In this document: piece after piece, positions 1-4,309 of the stretch
How the letters are laid out: each line of letters starts with the position of its first letter
How positions within the stretch are numbered: position 1 is the first letter of the stretch
Source of the DNA: Methanobacteriota archaeon
GTDB taxonomy: Archaea; Thermoplasmatota; Thermoplasmata; RBG-16-68-12; EA-27
DNA length: 7,638 nucleotides
Reading direction: 5' to 3'
Assembly: GCA_016207545.1 (NCBI GenBank)
Contig: JACQPO010000119.1
Location: 1-7,638 of the forward strand
The notes under the pieces: generated by a model
Database searches by the model: none
Seen by the model: only the letters and a program-made list of their open reading frames with translations
What the model was told of the DNA's origin: nothing
Made by a program: the position numbers and the translations under genes

Positions 1-8
1 CCGTTACA

Positions 9-30
9 CTTTGTACCAATTGAGTCAAAG
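9..30. repeat. Palindromic repeat R0, upstream of the Cas2-like gene
   Basis: A 22-bp imperfect palindrome with arms CTTTG and CAAAG around a CAATTG core, identical over its full length to the copy at 467-488. The three base pairs between arm and core (TAC versus AGT) do not pair, so the symmetry lies in the arms and core. It ends 54 bp before the preferred start of the Cas2-like gene, so this family lies on both sides of that gene. It sits at the window edge, and more copies could lie to the left. It might also be an operator or promoter element for the gene, since no separate TATA box is visible. Confidence 0.85.
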
Positions 31-84
31 GCTATGGCCCTCCGCGCTAGCGTGCGACGCGCCCGCCGCCAGAAGAACGAGCCC

Positions 85-357
85 ATGACCGGGTACATCG
101 TGACGTGGGACGTCGATAGTAGGGACCGAACGCAGTGCGTTCGCCTCCGTCGCTTCGTCTACGGCTACACGGGGACGTGGCATCGGCGATCGTACCGCTA
201 TCCCGGCTTCGTCGAGCGGGAGGGTGTTCGGTATCTCGGGCAGTCCGTGCTGTTCGTGACCGCAGTTCGCCTGGAGGAGCTGCGGAAGTTCCTCCGGTCG
301 AACGGAGTGGCCTACGTCATCGTGCAGGCGTGGATAGGGGCGAGGTTGGCGGGCTGA
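85..357 (+). CDS. Small Cas2-like ferredoxin-fold protein (90 aa), orphan
   Basis: I do not recognise a named family with certainty, but the pattern is Cas2-like. A first strand ends in an acidic residue (YIVTWDVD, residues 4-11, D9 at the place of the Cas2 metal-binding Asp). A basic helix follows (about 13-28), then an Arg/Tyr-rich hairpin (about 34-47), a strand with GQSVLFV (52-58) that resembles the Cas2 QxSVFE strand, a helix (62-72) and a last strand (75-84). The order beta-alpha-beta-beta-alpha-beta and the length near 90 residues suit Cas2. An in-frame ATG at 34 would add 17 basic residues; ATG 85 is preferred because Cas2 proteins begin right at strand 1. No clear Shine-Dalgarno is seen. 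The gene is tightly bracketed by palindromic repeats (R0 before, R1 11 bp after the stop). No cas1 or effector is visible. Alternatives are a VapD-like or other ferredoxin-fold nuclease or DNA-binding protein. Confidence 0.55.
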   Translation: MTGYIVTWDVDSRDRTQCVRLRRFVYGYTGTWHRRSYRYPGFVEREGVRYLGQSVLFVTAVRLEELRKFLRSNGVAYVIVQAWIGARLAG

Positions 358-368
358 GTGGGTCAGTG

Positions 369-390
369 CTTTGTATCAATTGATGCAAAG
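369..390. repeat. Palindromic repeat R1 (intact)
   Basis: CTTTG and CAAAG arms around CAATTG. In this copy the flanks of the core also pair (ATCAATTGAT), leaving a single T/G mismatch in the whole 22-bp dyad. It begins 11 bp after the stop codon of the Cas2-like gene and is followed by TC. Confidence 0.85.
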
Positions 391-412
391 TCAGATTCGA
401 ACCCTTCCAGCC

Positions 413-434
413 CTTCAACCCAATTGGAACGAAG
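413..434. repeat. Palindromic repeat R2 (diverged, arms CTTC/GAAG)
   Basis: The core is CCAATTGG and the outer arms are CTTC and GAAG in place of CTTT and AAAG. Both arms changed in matching fashion, so the dyad is preserved although the sequence moved away from the intact form. Followed by GAA, as is R4. Confidence 0.65.
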
Positions 435-466
435 GAACCCGTGCGTCATGGAGGCTTGCCGACCGC

Positions 467-488
467 CTTTGTACCAATTGAGTCAAAG
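467..488. repeat. Palindromic repeat R3 (intact, identical to R0)
   Basis: All 22 bp match the copy at 9-30, 458 bp away. The identity of these two while others differ suggests recent copying or conversion. Followed by TC. Confidence 0.85.
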
Positions 489-509
489 TCGGACCAGGTC
501 CCTCCCGCC

Positions 510-531
510 CCGTGACCTACTTGAGACAAAG
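510..531. repeat. Palindromic repeat R4 (only right half conserved)
   Basis: The right 11 bases, TTGAGACAAAG (521-531), are identical to the right half of R5. The left half keeps only scattered matches. Its spacing from R3 (43 bp) copies that of R2 from R1 (44 bp), and it is followed by GAA as R2 is, which supports calling it a decayed member and not a chance match. Confidence 0.6.
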
Positions 532-564
532 GAATCGGGACGCTCATCGTCGCGGAGCGCCTAG

Positions 565-586
565 CTTTGTTTCAATTGAGACAAAG
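565..586. repeat. Palindromic repeat R5 (intact), next to the 3' end of pheT
   Basis: CTTTG and CAAAG arms around CAATTG, with one mismatched pair in the whole dyad. It lies 25 bp past the pheT stop codon (minus strand), so as RNA it could also form a hairpin at the end of the pheT transcript. No long T-run follows in that direction. Confidence 0.85.
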
Positions 587-611
587 TCCTCGCGGGAGGC
601 CCCGCGCGCGG

Positions 612-2225
612 TCACCGAAGGGCCGCGACCTCGAGCTCGAACGCCACGACGGGGTGCCCCAGCTCGTACCCGGTGACGACCCGCGGGTGAATCTCACCAA
701 ACAGCCCCACGGATTTCTCTCCGACCCGCACGGACGCGCACCGCCCGTCGATGAAGTTCGGATCCTCCGCGGACTCGATCTCGTACGCCTCGCCGACGTC
801 GCGCAGGATGCCTTGCACGAGCGACTTGACCTCCGTGAACCCGGCGCGCGCGTGGATGCTCGCGCCCGCCAACAGGCGGACGTTCCCCGCACCCCGGACC
901 GCGTCCCCGACTTCGAACACGCGTTGCGGGAGGTCGCGGTGTTTGTTGAGCGCGAGGATCCCGAGCAGGGACGGGAGCAAGGAGGAACGGACGCGGGCTT
1001 GCTCCGTCGCCACGGGATTCCGAATCGGGAGCCGCGACGGACTTTCGAACGGCTCCTCCGGCGGCGCGACGGTGAGGGACATGATTTCCTGGTACCCGTA
1101 GCCGACCATCAGGGTACGGAGCGCGTTCGTGAACTGCGCGAGGTCCGAGGGGAATCCGGAGGTGTGGCGGCGCGGAAGGGACGTGGGGAAGCGGTCGTAG
1201 CCGTACCCGATCGCCACGTCCTCCATGAGGTCGACAGGGTGGAGGATGTCCGCCCGGTACGCGGGCGTGCGCACCCGCAGGACGATCCCCTCGGGCTCCG
1301 CGTCGTGCCGCATCCGTCGCAAGCAATCCGCCATCTCGTTGGATGTGAGGGAAAGACCGAGCAACGCGTTCGTCGCTGCCACGTCGACCGTGTAGTCCCG
1401 CGGCGTGAGGTCGGGCGTCCGGCGCGTGCCGTCGGGCGTGCGGAGCTCGACGGACTCGATCCGCGCGCCTCGGTCCGCGAGCGCGGCGCACACGATGTTC
1501 AGCGCGGCCTCCACGGCCTCTTGGTCCGTGCCCGTCACGTCGAGGAACAAGTTGCGCGTCTCGGGCGACAGCTGCGTGACGATTCCGTTGATGACCGGCG
1601 GGAACGACAACACCTGCCCGTCGCGGTCGAGGATGATCGGATACCGATCTTTGTCCTTCACGAGGGGCCCGTACTCGCGCCCCTTCTCGTGGCGCTCCAA
1701 GATCCCCGCCAAGTCGACGGACTCCGCCATGCCGAGCGGGACGAACTTCACGGACTTTGGCGGCACGGCCTTGTACACGAACGGCGGGCGCACCTTGTCC
1801 ACGTCGTGAATCCCGATCGCGACCTTCTTCCGCCGCCGGCCGTGCGTCAGGTGAAGGTTCTCCTGGAGCTCGATGAGGGACTTCAGGAGCGGCTCCGTGA
1901 ACTCCACGTCCCGCACGATTGCGCCGACCGCGTGGGGTCGGACGTCCTTCACGCTCGCGTCCACTTCGAAGACGATGCCCGAGGGACGGACGTCGTACCT
2001 CGGGAGTCCCGTCTCGAGCCCGAGGACGCCGCGGAACGCGCGCGCAATCCCCTCGATCGAGAGCCAGTCCGGCCGATTCGGGTTGATGTCGAACCGCTGC
2101 AGGGTGCCCTGGATTCCCTCCGGAGGACACCCCATCATGGACACCTTCGCCTCCACCTCTTCCGAGGTGAGGCGGGCTCCGACGAGGTCGAGGAACTCCT
2201 CGTGCTCGAACTCGACGACGGTCAC
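612..2225 (-). CDS. pheT: Phenylalanine--tRNA ligase beta subunit, archaeal type
   Basis: Beta chain of the alpha2-beta2 cytoplasmic enzyme that charges tRNA-Phe with phenylalanine; pheS is not in the window. Numbered from the upstream ATG at 2237 (541 aa): the N-terminal domain carries DINPNRPDWLSIEG (50-63), a signature of archaeal/eukaryotic PheT. The B3/B4 (editing) region spans about 110-275 with GIHDVDKVRPP (142-152) and FPPVINGI (212-219). The B5 domain follows (about 278-350) with RADILHPVDLMED (328-340). The catalytic-like core covers about 360-541, with NPVATEQARVRSSLLPSLL (407-425) and GLFGEIHP (511-518). Bacterial extras (N-terminal EMAP/OB domain, C-terminal FDX-ACB domain) are absent, as expected for this type. 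I place the start at GTG 2225 (537 aa) because the TATA box is centred 27 bp upstream of it; ATG 2237 would lie too close to the box. The identity is secure, the start is inferred. Confidence 0.95.
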   Translation of the reverse strand: MTVVEFEHEEFLDLVGARLTSEEVEAKVSMMGCPPEGIQGTLQRFDINPNRPDWLSIEGIARAFRGVLGLETGLPRYDVRPSGIVFEVDASVKDVRPHAVGAIVRDVEFTEPLLKSLIELQENLHLTHGRRRKKVAIGIHDVDKVRPPFVYKAVPPKSVKFVPLGMAESVDLAGILERHEKGREYGPLVKDKDRYPIILDRDGQVLSFPPVINGIVTQLSPETRNLFLDVTGTDQEAVEAALNIVCAALADRGARIESVELRTPDGTRRTPDLTPRDYTVDVAATNALLGLSLTSNEMADCLRRMRHDAEPEGIVLRVRTPAYRADILHPVDLMEDVAIGYGYDRFPTSLPRRHTSGFPSDLAQFTNALRTLMVGYGYQEIMSLTVAPPEEPFESPSRLPIRNPVATEQARVRSSLLPSLLGILALNKHRDLPQRVFEVGDAVRGAGNVRLLAGASIHARAGFTEVKSLVQGILRDVGEAYEIESAEDPNFIDGRCASVRVGEKSVGLFGEIHPRVVTGYELGHPVVAFELEVAALR

Positions 2226-2243
2226 GGCGCGGGCCATCCGCGG

Positions 2244-2260
2244 CGCGTATAATAAGGTTC
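2244..2260 (-). promoter_or_regulatory. pheT promoter (TATA box CTTATTATA)
   Basis: Read on the minus strand, CTTATTATA lies at 2256-2248, AT-rich against a GC-rich background and preceded by GAAC as a possible BRE. Its centre near 2252 predicts transcription from about 2225-2227, which coincides with the in-frame GTG and suggests a leaderless mRNA. Confidence 0.6.
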
Positions 2261-2350
2261 AGCCGGTGGGCGGGACGCGTGCTGGCGACGGACCGAGCGG
2301 ACGTGAACCGATCAAGAACGCCGAACCCAGGTGGACCGTGGGGGGGATGA

Positions 2351-2425
2351 TGGGCCCGGCCAGATTTGGACTGGCGACCTCCCGGTTATCAGCCGGGCGC
2401 TCCAACCAGGCTAAGCTACGGGCCC
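2351..2425 (-). tRNA. tRNA-Ile(GAU)
   Basis: The minus strand folds as a full cloverleaf of 75 nt. The acceptor stem is GGGCCCG with CGGGCCC, followed by discriminator A at 2351. The D-arm starts GCTT with G-rich loop bases GGTTGG. The anticodon stem CCCGG/CCGGG encloses CTGATAA, giving anticodon GAT (isoleucine, AUC/AUU codons). The variable loop is AGGTC. The T-arm GCCAG/CTGGC has loop TCCAAAT. No intron is seen, and the 3' CCA is not encoded, so it must be added by the CCA-adding enzyme. The gene lies upstream of pheT on the same strand; each has its own TATA-like box, so cotranscription is not required. Confidence 0.95.
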
Positions 2426-2461
2426 ACGGATGCGGCGGAGCGGGCGGGCATTTTGGCGTGC

Positions 2462-2477
2462 GGTAATAAGCTTTCGG
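2462..2477 (-). promoter_or_regulatory. tRNA-Ile promoter (BRE CGAAA plus TATA-like GCTTATTA)
   Basis: Minus strand 2477-2462 reads CCGAAAGCTTATTACC. The purine-rich CGAAA resembles an archaeal TFB-recognition element and is followed by an AT-rich TATA-like box centred near 2467. A start about 26 bp downstream (near 2440) would leave a short 5' leader of some 15 nt to be removed by RNase P. Confidence 0.55.
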
Positions 2478-2564
2478 AGCGCGACAGACGCGCGGAACTT
2501 CCCCGATTCCGGGCCCCTCTCCCGTGGAGCGCGTGATATGATGGGGAATAACCAAGGCGCAACC

Positions 2565-2572
2565 CTTTTAAC
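2565..2572 (+). promoter_or_regulatory. Promoter of the nitroreductase/coiled-coil operon
   Basis: CTTTTAAC stands out between GC-rich flanks and is centred near 2568. A start about 26 bp downstream (near 2595) would give a leader of around 8 nt before ATG 2603, which fits the absence of a Shine-Dalgarno there. It is divergent from the tRNA promoter; the space between 2426 and 2602 holds these two promoters and no gene I can support. Confidence 0.45.
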
Positions 2573-2602
2573 GGGAGGGGCAAATCCGAAAGCCGGTGTC
2601 CC

Positions 2603-3124
2603 ATGGAGGTACTTGAAGCCGTCAAGGCTTCTCGTAGCGTGAGCAAGTTCAAACCAATGCCGATCCCCGAGGAGAAGGTCCAGGCGATTGCGGGGGCCGC
2701 CCGGATGGCCCCCTCCGTGGACAACCTCCAACCGTACAAGCTCATCGTCGTCAACGACGAGGACCTCAAGCGGAAAATCGCTGGCGCCTGCACGAACGGC
2801 AAGAAGCTCGCGGACGCGCCCGTCGTCCTCGTCGCCTGCGCCCGGCTCGACGAGGCCGAGGCGACCGTCGGGGGGTACATGAACTCGTATCCCGTCGACG
2901 TCGGCATGGCGATCTCGTACCTCTCGCTCGCCGCCGTAAACGAGGGGCTCGGGACGTCCTGGGTGTTCTCGTTCAACGAGGCGAAGGTGCGGGACGCACT
3001 GGGGATTCCAGAGGATGCGGCGAAGGTCGTCGCACTCACGCCCCTCGGCGTCCCGGAGGCGTGGGACCCGCCCGCCGGCCGGAAACACACGTCGGATCTC
3101 CTGGCCTATAACGGGTACGAGTGA
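2603..3124 (+). CDS. Nitroreductase-family flavoprotein (173 aa)
   Basis: Probable FMN-dependent NAD(P)H oxidoreductase of the nitroreductase superfamily; the substrate cannot be read from sequence. The N-terminal SRSVSKF (10-16) matches the family's RRSxRxF phosphate-binding start. APSVDNLQPYK (36-46) matches the usual APSxxNxQPW loop. YPVDVGMAISYLSLAAVNEGLGTSW (96-120) matches the dimer/FMN helix ending in GLGTxW, and LTPLGVPE (145-152) matches the late xPxGYP motif. At 173 residues it is at the compact end of the family, close to the usual length for archaeal members. It leads a three-gene operon: its stop is only 12 bp before the zinc-ribbon gene. Whether flavin chemistry relates to the coiled-coil proteins is unknown. 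Confidence 0.9.
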   Translation: MEVLEAVKASRSVSKFKPMPIPEEKVQAIAGAARMAPSVDNLQPYKLIVVNDEDLKRKIAGACTNGKKLADAPVVLVACARLDEAEATVGGYMNSYPVDVGMAISYLSLAAVNEGLGTSWVFSFNEAKVRDALGIPEDAAKVVALTPLGVPEAWDPPAGRKHTSDLLAYNGYE

Positions 3125-3126
3125 AC

Positions 3127-3130
3127 GGAG
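3127..3130 (+). promoter_or_regulatory. Ribosome binding site for the zinc-ribbon gene
   Basis: GGAG lies 6 nt before ATG 3137, just after the nitroreductase stop. It supports this start and translation from a shared transcript, unlike the probably near-leaderless first gene. Confidence 0.6.
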
Positions 3131-3136
3131 AATCGA

Positions 3137-4303
3137 ATGGCCCAACGGATTGCGACGTCGGAAGGGGCATATTGCTCGGGATGCGGGGCGTCCCTCTACC
3201 CCGCGTCGGAGCTGTGCTTCAGTTGCGGCCAGCCCATCGAGTCCGAGGTCGCCGGCAGCCAGTGTCCGCAGTGCGGCCGGGCCGTGGAGGCCGCGGCCAC
3301 GACGTGCCCGATCTGCGGCACGGCCCTGGCGGCGCGCGGGAGATCTCCGGCCCGGGATCACGACCTCCTGAAGGAGATGCTCGAGTTCCGGCGACAGGCC
3401 CTCGAAGAGGCGAAGCGGCTCGAGATCACGCCGTCCGCGATGCCCGAGGAGACGGACGCGAGCCTCCTCGCGGAACTCGAATCTCTGTGGAAGCTGTCGG
3501 AGCCGTTCGAGCAGGTCGTGTCGTCCCGCCGGAAGCGGCTCGAGCAGATGGACCGCCTCATCGCGGCCGGGCGTCGGCGAATCCGCGAGCTCGAGAACGC
3601 CACGAGCCCGGCGGAGGTGCGGGAGCGGGAGGAGCTCAAGAAGCAGCTCGCGCAGGTCATCGCGGAGCGGGACGAGATCCTGAAGATCGAGTTCGGAATC
3701 AACGAGATGGAGCGAATCTACCGGAACATCATCACGATCCAGCAGAAGGAGTTGCGCGGGAAGGAGGACGCGCTCAAGGCGCGCCTCGAGGGATTCCGGA
3801 AGGAGCTCCAGATGCGCGACGCGGAGCGGGTGGAGTTGGCGGAACGGGAGCGGGCCCTCGCGGAGCGGGAACGGGCGCTGGAAGCGCGGCTCACGGAGCT
3901 TCAGGCCCGGGAAAGGGCGCTTGCCGCCGGGCAACGGCCGGAAACCGCAAGCCCGGAGGACACGCGGGAGCAGCGGGCCGCGGGCCAGAAAGAGGCGCAG
4001 GAAGGCGTGCTCCAGTTGCGACGCACAGAGGGGGAGGCGGGTTTCTTCCCGACGGATCCGAACGTGCGCGACCTCCGCATGCGGTTGAACGAGCTCGAGG
4101 AGAACCTGGAGAAGACCGCGGAGGAAAAGGCGCGGATCGATCGGGACCTCACCGAGCTGAAGGCCGCCCAGGACGAGGTCCGCGAGGTGCTCAAGGTATT
4201 GGACGACCTCCTCGGCCAACTCTCCGACAACATGATCCGGGAGTTCGCCCGGTCGGACGGGTACCGGAAGTACGAGCGCCTCCTGGAGCGCCTCGGGCTG
4301 TGA
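3137..4303 (+). CDS. Double zinc-ribbon coiled-coil protein (388 aa)
   Basis: Not a named family I recognise. The N-terminus has four CxxC knuckles: CSGC (13-16), CFSC (27-30), CPQC (43-46) and CPIC (57-60), which pair into two zinc ribbons. A long charged alpha-helical region follows from about 75, with coiled-coil heptads. Four heptad steps at 235-262, including two identical AERERAL repeats, give a very regular stretch. A Gly/Pro-containing break (about 262-320) separates a second coiled coil (about 322-352). The end is a short conserved-looking module, LDDLLGQLSDNMIREFARSDGYRKYERLLERLGL in pattern, split here as LDDLLGQL then FARSDGYRKYERLL. There is no signal peptide, membrane segment or ATPase motif. 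It sits 12 bp after the nitroreductase gene and 6 bp before the giant coiled-coil gene, so the two probably act together. A scaffold or adaptor role is inference. Confidence 0.85.
   Translation: MAQRIATSEGAYCSGCGASLYPASELCFSCGQPIESEVAGSQCPQCGRAVEAAATTCPICGTALAARGRSPARDHDLLKEMLEFRRQALEEAKRLEITPSAMPEETDASLLAELESLWKLSEPFEQVVSSRRKRLEQMDRLIAAGRRRIRELENATSPAEVREREELKKQLAQVIAERDEILKIEFGINEMERIYRNIITIQQKELRGKEDALKARLEGFRKELQMRDAERVELAERERALAERERALEARLTELQARERALAAGQRPETASPEDTREQRAAGQKEAQEGVLQLRRTEGEAGFFPTDPNVRDLRMRLNELEENLEKTAEEKARIDRDLTELKAAQDEVREVLKVLDDLLGQLSDNMIREFARSDGYRKYERLLERLGL
3839..3880 (+). repeat. Tandem 21-bp repeat encoding heptad AERERAL twice
   Basis: Units 3839-3859 and 3860-3880 match at 17 of 21 bases; all four differences are at third codon positions and leave both heptads as AERERAL. 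This looks like an in-frame duplication that extended the coiled coil by one heptad, later drifting silently. Confidence 0.6.
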
Positions 4304-4309
4304 TGATCC

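Larger units (their letters stand above)
369..586. repeat. Regular array of 22-bp palindromic repeats (two 98-bp units plus closing repeat), CRISPR-like
   Basis: Five 22-bp elements start at 369, 413, 467, 510 and 565. Intact copies (369, 467, 565) alternate with degenerate copies (413, 510). The start-to-start steps are 44, 54, 43 and 55 bp, so each intact-plus-degenerate unit is exactly 98 bp. Intact copies are followed by TC and degenerate ones by GAA, which marks two subfamilies in fixed order. The intervals (22, 32, 21, 33 bp) differ in sequence. No convincing ORF fits here. The array fills the convergent gap between the Cas2-like gene and pheT. It resembles a CRISPR in being interspersed and palindromic, but the repeats are short, the spacing alternates and half the copies are decayed, so I do not call it a canonical CRISPR. 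Alternatives are tandem duplication of a 98-bp element, an array of protein-binding sites, or recombination sites. Confidence 0.75.

Noticed and set aside
391..412. tRNA T-arm-like string (reverse of GATTCGAACCC) in the first array interval
   Set aside because: No T-stem partner, anticodon arm or acceptor stem can be found around it, so it is not a tRNA or a clear tRNA fragment.
358..564. 68-codon frame across the repeat array
   Set aside because: It is made of palindromic repeats and intervals with no protein-like pattern, and shows no ribosome binding site.
369..586. Canonical CRISPR array
   Set aside because: Repeats are only 22 bp, every second copy is degenerate, intervals alternate between 21-22 and 32-33 bp, and no leader, cas1 or effector is visible. 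I keep it as CRISPR-like only.
567..2252. 561-codon plus-strand open frame opposite pheT
   Set aside because: Antisense shadow of a GC-rich gene; the product is Arg/Asp/His-rich low-complexity sequence without a family pattern, while the minus strand encodes clear PheT motifs.
2259..2555. 98-codon minus-strand frame spanning the tRNA-Ile gene
   Set aside because: It covers a structured tRNA and its promoter, and the product shows no recognisable pattern.
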